From Cherax quadricarinatus (taxonomy: Eukaryota; Arthropoda; Malacostraca; Decapoda; Parastacidae), in assembly GCF_038502225.1 (NCBI RefSeq), contig NW_027196400.1:20001-84000 (forward strand): a DNA stretch of 64,000 bases, in the 5' to 3' direction. Position numbers and translations under genes: made by a program. Under the pieces are notes generated by a model that was not told the origin of the DNA, searched no databases, and saw only the letters and a list, made by a program, of their open reading frames with translations. Below are positions 1 to 8,110 of the stretch, piece by piece (position 1 is the first letter of the stretch; each line of letters begins with the position of its first letter).

Positions 1-382
1 CAACTATATTGGTGATACAATATGTGCAACTATATTGGTGATACAATATGTGCAACTATATTAGTGATACAATATGTGCAACTATATTAGTGATACAATA
101 TGTGCAACTATATTAGTGATACAATATGTGCAACTATATTGGTGATACAATATGTCCAACTATATTAGTGATACAATATGTGCAACTATATTGGTGATAC
201 AATATGTCCAACTATATTAGTGATACAATATGTGCAACTATATTGGTGATACAATATGTCCAACTATATTAGTGATACAATATGTGCAACTATATTGGTG
301 ATACAATATGTCCAACTATATTAGTGATACAATATGTGCAACTATATTGGTGATACAATATGTCCAACTATATTGGTGATAG
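1..382. repeat. 26-bp tandem repeat, about 14 copies
   Basis: The unit is an AT-rich 26-mer containing CAACTATATT and GATACAATATG. It starts before the window and ends at about 382. Units differ at two sites (TTGGTG or TTAGTG, TGTGC or TGTCC). From about 130 onward the two types alternate strictly, giving a 52-bp dimeric higher-order unit. No coding potential is evident. Confidence 0.95.
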
Positions 383-1211
383 AATAACAGTATTAATGTT
401 AATATGATTTGGATCAACAGTGTTACTACTGATTAACTGGGAAATAAAATTATTAATCTAGGAAGGGTTTAGGACAGATTTTGGAGATGAATTTTTAATA
501 TATTTGTGAAGCTAGTGGGGGTATTTTCTGCATTACCAGGAAGAGAGCTTCAAATTATAGGGTTTCTATTTCTATGGGCTTCCTAGATAGGTTGAGTCAT
601 ACTCAATAATACAAGAAATAAGTATTTTAAAGAAACACTTATTTCTTGAATTGTGTGTTGTGTTGCAGTGTTGCAGGAAGAGTTGGAACACTGAGATGGA
701 GTTCCTTCTAGGTGTTCTGAATATATATAATACATAATAGTAGGTGTGAATTTGTTGTATGTTGAGTAAATTAAAACTTTCGAAAAGCTCGGGTGTGTTG
801 TGTTGATCCTGATTGGGTGATTATTTTAAAAGTGATTTCTGTTGGGTAACAATGGGTTTTAGGTGATTTTCTGCAGTAGATCCCCAATCAGAGATATTTT
901 AAGGGATAGGATAGATTAGAGACGAGTTGTATTATTTAGGAACATTGTGTATTTTTGATAATATGACGACTGTTATGGAAATTTTCTTAGATATGTGGTG
1001 GATTTGAATGTGGAATATCAGTCTTGTCTTTATATGTGCAAGTTTTAATGATGCAAAGAGTATTTTTAGTTATATTTAACTGTTGCACAAGTGTCTACTT
1101 CATCTAATTGTTGGTATTGTAAATTATTATTATATTAACATGGCTCTGTATTACGACTGAAGAAATTATTCGTTAAGAAGCATTTTCTCAATACCTTGAA
1201 ATATGTATAAG
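383..1211. other. AT-rich unique sequence, no gene seen
   Basis: No open frame of note, no recognisable transposon domain and no array. Short runs such as ATATATATAATACATAATA are ordinary AT-rich sequence. Confidence 0.7.
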
Positions 1212-1660
1212 TGTCTTTGTCTACATATTGTCGGTGTCGACAATGATTTTACATACTGTCTTTGTCTACATATTGTCGGTGTCGACAATGATTTTACATA
1301 CTGTCTTTGTCTACATATTGTCGGTGTCGACAATGATTTTACATACTGTCTTTGTCTACATATTGTCGGTGTCGACAATGATTTTACATACTGTCTTTGT
1401 CTACATATTGTCGGTGTCGACAATGATTTTACATACTGTCTTTGTCTACATATTGTCGGTGTCGTCGCCAATGATTTTACATACTGTCTTTGTCTACATA
1501 TTGTCGGTGTCGACAATGATTTTACATACTGTCTTTGTCTACATATTGTCGGTGTCGCCAATGATTTTACATACTGTCTTTGTCTACATATTGTCGGTGT
1601 CGCCAATGATTTTACATACTGTCTTTGTCTACATATTGTCGGTGTCGCCATTAATTTTAA
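1212..1660. repeat. 45-bp tandem repeat, 10 copies
   Basis: The 45-bp unit runs TGTCTTTGTC...TTTTACATAC and contains TACATATTGTCGGT. In the first copies TTGTCG-GTGT-CGACAA can form a 6-bp stem; later copies carry a GCC variant that breaks it. One copy near 1461-1470 has a 3-bp insertion. Because 45 is a multiple of three, long repetitive frames are open on both strands; these are artefacts. The 14-mer TACATATTGTCGGT recurs, inverted, in the element at 7730-7903. Confidence 0.95.
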
Positions 1661-2591
1661 AACAAATTGCGCAAATTGCAAGAGAATATATACATTCAAA
1701 ATATGAAATATTGAACCCACCTCATCAAGAGTGAAAGTGAAGGTCAACTGATGATCAGGATATTCCCCAAAACATTACCTGACTCAATAGTAACATCACA
1801 CCTCACCTAGGAAGAAAAAATGCTAATGAGTATATGCAATATAAATATCAATAATAAACTTAAACCAGCCTAGTTAATAAAGTGGTTTAGTAGCCCAAGT
1901 GTTCAGAATTCACTTCTCGCTGGGGATAACGTATTAGCTTCTAAACCTAATTTAGCTAGTGTATGATGTGTAACTATATTTTTAATCTATCTGCCAAGGT
2001 TATCTATTAAATACTGTGAATGGAAACCTCGCTCTGGATCACATTCATAAAAGAAACTTACCACTTGTACCACTTACACAAGGAAACCTTAAAAACATCA
2101 AGATGGTCGTGAAGACTTTGATTTCCCTGATTCTGAGATCATGTTTTCTTTCACGATAAATTAAACACCACCTCGAGTTTTTTCGGCTATAATGTTTAAA
2201 GTTAATAACGATGGTTCCTAAAGTCATGAATTTTAGCCTAACTGAGTTTAGATTTCGTAAAGCAAGTATTCTATTTGTCCTTCTTATTTTATTCTGTATG
2301 TGCAGAGATGTATCTCTTAGTTGTCTTACTGAGCAATTGTCGTGTGAAAAGTTATTTTTGGTTTCATTGGTCATTCCATTTAACTCATTATTTTATAATA
2401 ACTGCATCTTATTTATCCTGGTCATCAGAATTCATTCCCATATTCCTTGTTTGATAACAACACATTTAGTGGGTAGTACAACGTCAGCACCAAGTGGTCA
2501 CTAACCCTAAAAGATGCAGGTAGGCAATACTTCATATCGCACTTTGTTCCATTCTCTTACCCAATTGTTGCTCATGTAATCCTTCGGATTT
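1661..2591. other. unique sequence, no gene seen
   Basis: Open frames of about 100 codons exist on both strands near 2045-2504, but they overlap each other and show no domain, repeat or codon signal I recognise. I see no supported feature. Confidence 0.6.
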
Positions 2592-2899
2592 GTGTGTGTA
2601 CTCACCTAGCTGAGGTTGCAGGGGTCGAGTCCAAGCTCCTGGCCCCGCCTCTTCACTGGTCGCTACCAGGTCACTCTCCCTGACCCGTGAGCTTTATCAT
2701 ACCTCTGCTTAAAGCTATGTATGCATCCTGCCTCCACTTACATCGCTTCCCAAACTATTCCACTTCCTGATTACTCTGTGGCCGAAGAAATACTTCCTAA
2801 CATCCTTGTGATTCATCTGTGTCTTCAACTTCCAACTGTGTCCACTTGTTGCTGTGTCCCATCTCTGGAACATCCTGTCTTTGTCCACCTTGTCAATTC
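2592..2899 (-). pseudogene. 3' end of an older LINE, first half (minus strand)
   Basis: Read on the minus strand this matches, base by base with scattered changes, the last part of the LINE at 16613-18085: the C-terminal RT-ORF region (equivalents of [10 protein letters not shown] and the arginine-rich tail), then the 3' UTR with GGGGCCAGGAGC and CGACCCCTGCAACC, then GTGAGTAC and a short CA tail. It breaks off at 2899 in the middle of the ORF. The match resumes at 7081, so 2592-2899 and 7081-7160 are one element split by the CR1-like LINE between them. It carries no intact ORF. Confidence 0.85.
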
Positions 2900-2963
2900 G
2901 GAGTGGTGACGTGTACTTAGCGAGTGGTGACGTGTACTTAGCTCAGTGGTGACGTGTACTTAG
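2900..2963 (+). promoter_or_regulatory. 5' UTR direct repeats of the CR1-like element
   Basis: Three head-to-tail copies of a 21-22 bp unit with the shared core GTGGTGACGTGTACTTAGC. Each contains TGACGTG, which resembles a CREB/ATF-type half site. Repeats at the 5' end of a LINE are plausible internal promoter elements; that role is inferred. Their presence argues that the copy is not 5'-truncated. Confidence 0.5.
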
Positions 2964-3008
2964 CTCTGTGAAGACCTGTTTGTGTGCTCTCTGTGAATCC
3001 GAACCAGG

Positions 3009-3974
3009 ATGCCCTCTCTTGAGCAGCTTTACCAGCAGCTGAGAGAAGAACTCAGAGTTGCTAAACTGGAGATACGGCGATTAACGGAGGAGAACAAGAG
3101 GATTCGTAGTAATCCACCTGTTGTGAGTCCCCGGGTTAAGAAGGGAGCTTGGTCAGTGGTCGGGCAACATGGAACCAAGCTGAAGATTAAGAAAACGGTT
3201 GGAGAGGCAGAAACAACGAGAAACCAGAAGACTGCCGTGGAAACTTCCAACTCATTCTCGGTGCTACCTGACGAATGTGAGTGTTCTACTGGGAATGCCA
3301 CAACGAGCACCAAGGAAGCATTGGCAGACGTGAGTGAGACATCCCTAGAAACCCCAACGAAGACCATCGAGAACGTCATGACGAATTCTACAAGTGGTGT
3401 AATGCTACCTGGCGAATGTGAGTCGACTACTCGGAGCATCACTACGGACGACGCCAAGGAAGGTAAAAACATTGTTGTTGTTGGGGATAGCCAGATTAGG
3501 TACATGGATAGGGCATTCTGTTTGAAGGATAGGAGTAGGAGGCAGAGAGTATGTTTTCCTGGGGCTGGGATGAAGGATATTGTTAGCCGTCTGGATGACA
3601 TCATGAGAGGTAATGGGAGCAATCCTATTATCTGTCTCAGTGCTGGAGGCAACGATGTTGGCAGACGTAGGAGTGAGGACCTGATTAGCAGGTATAGGTC
3701 AGCAATAGAGATAATTAGGAAGAAGGGTGGCAAACCTGTCATATGTGGCATTTTGCCAAGGAGAGGAGTTGGAAATGAATGGTTGTCCAGAGCAATTGGT
3801 GTCAATTGCTGGCTGGACAAATACTGTAAGGAAAATGCGGTAACATTCATTGACAACTGGGACCTCTTCTATGGCAGAAATGACATGTATGCCAGGGATG
3901 GGGTTCACTTGTCTAGGTGTGGGGTGGGAGCACTGGCCAACGCAGTGGAGGGAGCTGTTAGGTCTTTAAACTAG
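3009..3974 (+). CDS. LINE ORF1 protein: coiled coil plus SGNH/GDSL esterase
   Basis: A 321-residue protein. Residues about 4-35 are heptad-rich (LEQLYQQLREEL...) and likely a coiled coil for self-association. Residues about 40-150 are a Ser/Thr-rich linker. Residues about 153-320 form an SGNH hydrolase-like domain: block I is GDSQ at 159-162 with the candidate nucleophile Ser161, block III is GGND at 213-216, and block V is DGVH at 297-300 with the Asp-His pair. All four SGNH residues are present, so the domain could be active. In CR1/L2 elements such ORF1 proteins bind the element RNA and may act on lipids; the in vivo role is unsettled. The start is the first ATG after the 5' UTR repeats. 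The stop lies 14 bp before ORF2. No frameshift is seen. Confidence 0.88.
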   Translation: MPSLEQLYQQLREELRVAKLEIRRLTEENKRIRSNPPVVSPRVKKGAWSVVGQHGTKLKIKKTVGEAETTRNQKTAVETSNSFSVLPDECECSTGNATTSTKEALADVSETSLETPTKTIENVMTNSTSGVMLPGECESTTRSITTDDAKEGKNIVVVGDSQIRYMDRAFCLKDRSRRQRVCFPGAGMKDIVSRLDDIMRGNGSNPIICLSAGGNDVGRRRSEDLISRYRSAIEIIRKKGGKPVICGILPRRGVGNEWLSRAIGVNCWLDKYCKENAVTFIDNWDLFYGRNDMYARDGVHLSRCGVGALANAVEGAVRSLN

Positions 3975-3988
3975 GAATAGTTAGTGGT

Positions 3989-6925
3989 ATGGGTTTTGGC
4001 GGGAAAACTGTGAAGTCGCAGGGTAGTAACATGAGTACTAGGAGAACTAGTAATAGGCAAAATGAGGAGGATATTGGAAAGCCAGTGGCACTAATTGACA
4101 ATGACAGTAATAGGTTTAGTGGAATAACAGAAAGGAGCAGGAAGGGTAAAGAGATAGGAGGGTCATTAAATATTTATTACACAAATAGTCGCAGTGCTAG
4201 GAATAAGATGGACGAGTTGAGACTAGTTGCTAGTGCAGGTAACATAGATGTATTTGCCATTACTGAGACGTGGTTTAATTCAAAAAGTCGGGACATGCCT
4301 GCAGAATGTCACATTCAGGGTTTTAAATTGTTCCAAGTAGATAGAAGTATCGGGAAGGGGGGTGGGGTGGCATTGTATGTCCGAGATCGCTTGAACTGTT
4401 GCATAAAAACAGGTATTAAGTCTGAAGTAACACATACAGAGTCTGTTTGGATAGAATTTTCAGAGGGGCATGAAAAATTAATTTTAGGTGTGATATACCG
4501 TCCCCCAAATTTAGATAGGGACCAGGGGAGACTACTATGGGAGGAAATTGTTAGGGCCACAAGGCACGATAATGTAGTAATTCTAGGAGACTTTAACTTT
4601 AGTCATATTGATTGGAATTTCTTAACTGGGAATTTAGAATCATACGATTTCTTAGAAGTAGTTCAGGATTGTTTTTTGAAGCAGTTTGTGACAGAACCTA
4701 CAAGGGGTAATAACCTGCTTGACTTAGTTCTGGCAAACAATGAATCCCTTGTTAATAATTTAGAAGTTTCAGAGGAACTGGGTGCCAGCGACCACAAATC
4801 AATTACATGTAGAATTGAATGGAAGTATGATAGTAGGGATAACTCAGTAACAGTCCCAGATTTTCGCTTAGCAGATTACGATGGGCTTAGAGAACACTTA
4901 TCATCTGTTGACTGGGGTAACGAAGAGAGCTATCAATTTGACAGTTTTCTGAACACAATACATGCTGCTCAAAGAACGTTTATCCCTTATAAGGAAATTA
5001 GATCAAATAGAAATGACCCAAAATGGATGAATAATAGGCTGAAATATCTACTAGGGCATAAGAAAGGAATTTATAGGCGTATCAAAAGAGGCGAGGGTCA
5101 TCTTATGAATCAGTATATTGACATTAAGAGGGACATTAAAAAGGGGATAAGAAAAGCTAAAAGGGACTATGAAATTAAAGTTGCTAGGGATTCTAAAACT
5201 AACCCAAAAAGTTTTTTCCAGGTCTATAGAACAAAAGTCAGAGATAAGATAGGTCCCCTTAAAAATAACTATGGGCATCTTACTGACAAAGAGAATGAAA
5301 TGTGCTCGATTTTAAATAATTATTTTCTCTCGGTTTTTACACAGGAAGACACTAATAATATTCCGGTAATTAATTTTTATAGTGGATCAGAAGAAGATAA
5401 ATTATGTAACATCACAGTCACTAGTGAAATGGTTGTGAAGCAGATAGACAGACTGAAGCAAAATAAGTCACCGGGTCCTGATGAGGTTTTTTCAAGGGTT
5501 CTAAAGGAATGCAAAATGGAAGTCTGTGAACCATTAACTAATATTTTTAATTTATCTCTTCAAACAGGTGCAGTGTCTGATATGTGGAAGATGGCTAATG
5601 TAATTCCTATTTTTAAAACAGGGGACAAGTCGTTACCGTCAAATTACCGCCCAATAAGCCTGACCTCAATTGTAGGCAAATTACTAGAGTCAATTATAGC
5701 TGAGATTATAAGAAGCCATCTCGATAAGCATAGCTTGATTAATGATACTCAGCATGGATTCACAAGAGGCCGGTCTTGTCTAACTAATTTATTAACTTTC
5801 TTCAGTAAAGCTTTTGAGGCTGTTGACCACGATAAAGAATTTGATATTATTTACTTAGATTTTAGTAAGGCATTTGATAGAGTTCCGCACCAAAGACTGT
5901 TGAAGAAAGTAGCAGCTCATGGCATTGGGGGAAGGGTGCTCTCGTGGATCGAATCATGGCTCACAGACAGGAAGCAAAGAGTGTCCATAAATGGGGTTAA
6001 ATCCGAGTGGGGATCAGTAACAAGTGGCGTTCCACAGGGATCAGTCTTGGGCCCGTTGTTGTTTATAATATATATCAATGATCTTGATGAAGGAATTACT
6101 AGTGATATGAGCAAATTCGCCGATGACACGAAGATAGGTAGGATAATTGATTCAAACGTAGATGTTAGGGAACTTCAGGAGGATTTAGACAAACTCTACT
6201 CTTGGTCAGAAAAGTGGCAGATGCAGTTCAATGTAGATAAATGCAAGGTTCTGAAGCTCGGGAGTGTCCATAACCCTAGCACTTATAAGTTAAATAATGT
6301 AGAACTTAACCATACAGATAGCGAAAAGGACTTGGGGGTTATGGTAAGCAGCAACCTTAAACCAAGACAGCAATGCCTAAGCGTACGTAATAAGGCAAAT
6401 AGATTACTGGGATTTATATCAAGAAGTGTAAGCAACAGAAGTCCAGAGGTCATACTGCAGCTTTATACATCATTAGTAAGGCCTCACCTAGATTATGCAG
6501 TTCAATTCTGGTCTCCATATTACAGAATGGACATAAATTCGTTAGAAAACATTCAGCGTAGGATGACTAAATTAATACATAGCATTAGAAATCTTCCTTA
6601 TGAAGAAAGATTGAAGACTCTTAAGTTACATTCACTTGTTAGACGAAGAATGAGGGGAGACCTGATCGAAGTGTATAAGTGGAAGATAGGTATTAATAAA
6701 GGGGATATTAACAAGGTCTTGAGAATATCTCTCCAAGAGAGAACCCGCAGTAATGGATTTAAATTAGATAAGTTTAGATTTAGAAAGGACATAGGAAAGT
6801 ATTGGTTTGGAAATAGGGTAGTAGATGAGTGGAACAGTCTACCTAGTTGGGTTATTGAGGCTAGGACTTTGGGTAGTTTCAAATTTAGGTTGGATAAATA
6901 CATGAGTGGGATGGGTTGGATTTGA
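3989..6925 (+). CDS. LINE ORF2 protein: APE endonuclease and reverse transcriptase
   Basis: A 978-residue protein that would nick chromosomal DNA and reverse-transcribe the element RNA at the nick. Endonuclease domain, about residues 60-275: NIYYTNSRS at 61, ITETWF with Glu93, GDFN at 200-203, SDH at 267-269. Reverse transcriptase, about 485-780: SNYRPISL at 551, LDFSKAFD with Asp624, SGVPQGS at 679, FADD at 710-713, the catalytic Asp pair. The rest is the C-terminal extension common in this group, ending in KFRLDKYMSGMGWI. No stop or frameshift interrupts it. ATG 3989 is the first in-frame start after ORF1; another ATG at 4031 is possible. The short spacer suggests translation by reinitiation after ORF1, which is inferred. 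Confidence 0.93.
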   Translation: MGFGGKTVKSQGSNMSTRRTSNRQNEEDIGKPVALIDNDSNRFSGITERSRKGKEIGGSLNIYYTNSRSARNKMDELRLVASAGNIDVFAITETWFNSKSRDMPAECHIQGFKLFQVDRSIGKGGGVALYVRDRLNCCIKTGIKSEVTHTESVWIEFSEGHEKLILGVIYRPPNLDRDQGRLLWEEIVRATRHDNVVILGDFNFSHIDWNFLTGNLESYDFLEVVQDCFLKQFVTEPTRGNNLLDLVLANNESLVNNLEVSEELGASDHKSITCRIEWKYDSRDNSVTVPDFRLADYDGLREHLSSVDWGNEESYQFDSFLNTIHAAQRTFIPYKEIRSNRNDPKWMNNRLKYLLGHKKGIYRRIKRGEGHLMNQYIDIKRDIKKGIRKAKRDYEIKVARDSKTNPKSFFQVYRTKVRDKIGPLKNNYGHLTDKENEMCSILNNYFLSVFTQEDTNNIPVINFYSGSEEDKLCNITVTSEMVVKQIDRLKQNKSPGPDEVFSRVLKECKMEVCEPLTNIFNLSLQTGAVSDMWKMANVIPIFKTGDKSLPSNYRPISLTSIVGKLLESIIAEIIRSHLDKHSLINDTQHGFTRGRSCLTNLLTFFSKAFEAVDHDKEFDIIYLDFSKAFDRVPHQRLLKKVAAHGIGGRVLSWIESWLTDRKQRVSINGVKSEWGSVTSGVPQGSVLGPLLFIIYINDLDEGITSDMSKFADDTKIGRIIDSNVDVRELQEDLDKLYSWSEKWQMQFNVDKCKVLKLGSVHNPSTYKLNNVELNHTDSEKDLGVMVSSNLKPRQQCLSVRNKANRLLGFISRSVSNRSPEVILQLYTSLVRPHLDYAVQFWSPYYRMDINSLENIQRRMTKLIHSIRNLPYEERLKTLKLHSLVRRRMRGDLIEVYKWKIGINKGDINKVLRISLQERTRSNGFKLDKFRFRKDIGKYWFGNRVVDEWNSLPSWVIEARTLGSFKFRLDKYMSGMGWI

Positions 6926-7056
6926 GTGGGACTTGCACATCAGAGCTTATTTCTTGGGTAGCATTGAAAATTGGGTAGGTCAAATGTTTGTTAGTGGGAT
7001 GAATTGTAAAGGACCTGCCTAGTATGGGCCAACAGGCCTGCTGCAGTGTTCCTCCT

Positions 7057-7080
7057 TTCTTATGTTCTTATGTTCTTATG
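7057..7080 (+). repeat. 3' terminal TTCTTATG x3 of the CR1-like LINE
   Basis: Three perfect copies of an 8-mer at the exact 3' boundary, preceded by the conserved 3' UTR string GGACCTGCCTAGTATGGGCC. The inverse (CATAAGAA)n marks the 3' end of the related minus-strand copy at 7209, and the same UTR string marks the copy at 52532-52672. Short 3' octamer repeats are typical of CR1 elements and probably guide reverse-transcription initiation. Confidence 0.85.
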
Positions 7081-7160
7081 TTCCTCTCAGTATTTTGTAT
7101 GTCGTTATCATGTCCCACCTATCTCTCCTGTCCTCCAGTGTCGTCAGTTTGATTTCCCTT
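7081..7160 (-). pseudogene. older LINE, second half (minus strand)
   Basis: Minus-strand match to the RT-ORF segment around 17690-17770, directly continuous with the fragment ending at 2899: the shared string CAGTATTTTGTATGTCGTTATCATG follows on from where that piece stops (in parts no longer than 20 bases: CAGTATTTT, then TCGTTATCATGTC). It ends at about 7160, where the older LINE was itself 5'-truncated. Confidence 0.82.
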
Positions 7161-7208
7161 AAAACCTAATAATTACAGTATGCCCAATAAATTAACTAAG
7201 AGAGTTTT

Positions 7209-8110
7209 AAGAACATAAGAACATAAGAACATAAGAACGATGGAACACTGCAGAAGGCCTACTGGCCCATGCGAGGCAGGTCCAAGTCTCCTACCGGCTT
7301 AAGCCAATGCACCCAACCTAGTCAGGTCAGGTCACATTGACTTAAGGGAGGAACACGGCAACCGACCTGGTAGCACAAGCTATCAGGTCTAACTCACACC
7401 CACCCACATCTACTCATGTATTTATCCAACCTATTTTTAAAGCTACACAACGTTCTGGCCTCTATAACGGTACTTGGGAGTTTGTTCCACTCATCCACAA
7501 CTCTATTACCAAACCAGTACTTTCCCACATCCTTCCCGAATCTGAACTCCTCCAACTCAAAACCACCGCTGCGAGCCCCGTCCAGGCTAGATACCTTCAG
7601 CACACTATTTACATCCCCCTTACCTATTCCTGTCTTCCATTTATACACCTCAATCATATCCCCCCTAATTCTACGTCTTTCTAGAGAGTGCAGTTTCAGG
7701 GCCCTTAGTCTATCTTCATAGGGAAGGTTGTAATAAAGTTGGTAGAATTACCGACAATATGTAAAGTAAAAGGACACAAGTGCAACTAATGTGACATTTA
7801 TTGTGGCAACGTTTCGCTCTCCAGGAGCTTGATAAAGCTCCTGGAGAGCGAAACGTTGCCACAATAAATATCACATTAGTTGCACTTGTGTCCTTTTACT
7901 TTACATAGGGAAGGTTTCTGATACATGGGATCAACTTTGTCATCCTCCTTTGTACATTTTCCAGAGAATTTATATCCATTCTGTAATACGGTGACCAAAA
8001 CTGTGCAGCATAATCTAAATGAGGCCTAACCAAGGATGTATAGAGTTGAAGAACAACCTGAGGACTCCTATTATTTATGCTTCTTGATATGAAGCCAAGG
8101 TTTTGCTTGC
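7209..8110 (-). pseudogene. decayed CR1-like LINE, 3' portion
   Basis: On the minus strand this begins with (CATAAGAA)n, the inverse of the TTCTTATG tail, then a 3' UTR related to that of the 2900-7080 element, then the C-terminal part of ORF2. The frame 7657-7394 encodes an 87-residue stretch with DVGKYWFGNRVVDEWNKLPS, closely similar to the end of the intact ORF2. After an insertion at 7730-7903 the same ORF continues with counterparts of LVRPHLDYA and LLGFISRS. It stops at about 8110 against the BEL/Pao fragment. The 5' three quarters are missing. It is a related subfamily, not a copy of the intact element, because many residues differ. Confidence 0.87.
7717..7916. mobile_element. inverted (foldback) element with 13-bp target duplication
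   Basis: The insert is 7730-7903 (174 bp), flanked by the 13-bp duplication CATAGGGAAGGTT at 7717-7729 and 7904-7916, inside the minus-strand LINE. Positions 7762-7830 and 7835-7903 are 69-bp arms, almost perfect inverse complements, around a 4-bp loop GATA. A 32-bp head (7730-7761) lies outside the arms, so the element is an asymmetric inverted dimer. Each arm ends in GAGAGCGAAACGTTGCC, a hairpin plus CGAAACG string recalling the hammerhead-like ends of Penelope-like elements. No protein is encoded. The insertion and its duplication are directly visible; the Penelope link is inferred. Confidence 0.8.

Larger units (their letters stand above)
2900..7080 (+). mobile_element. full-length CR1-like non-LTR retrotransposon
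   Basis: A 4.18-kb LINE with every expected part: a 5' UTR with three direct repeats, ORF1 (coiled coil plus SGNH esterase), a 14-bp spacer, ORF2 (APE-type endonuclease plus reverse transcriptase), a 3' UTR, and three copies of the 8-mer TTCTTATG at the very end. An esterase-type ORF1 and a short 8-mer 3' repeat are established marks of the CR1/L2 group. Both ORFs are uninterrupted, which is unusual among the decayed copies around it and suggests recent insertion. The element sits cleanly inside an older minus-strand LINE (flanks 2592-2899 and 7081-7160). Only TTC is shared at the two ends, so there is little or no target-site duplication, as is usual for CR1. Confidence 0.92.

Noticed and set aside
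2045..2504. Two overlapping frames of about 100 codons, one with a hydrophobic stretch (FVLLILFCMC)
   Set aside because: They overlap on opposite strands in AT-rich DNA, have no homologous domain I know, and show no supporting neighbour or signal.
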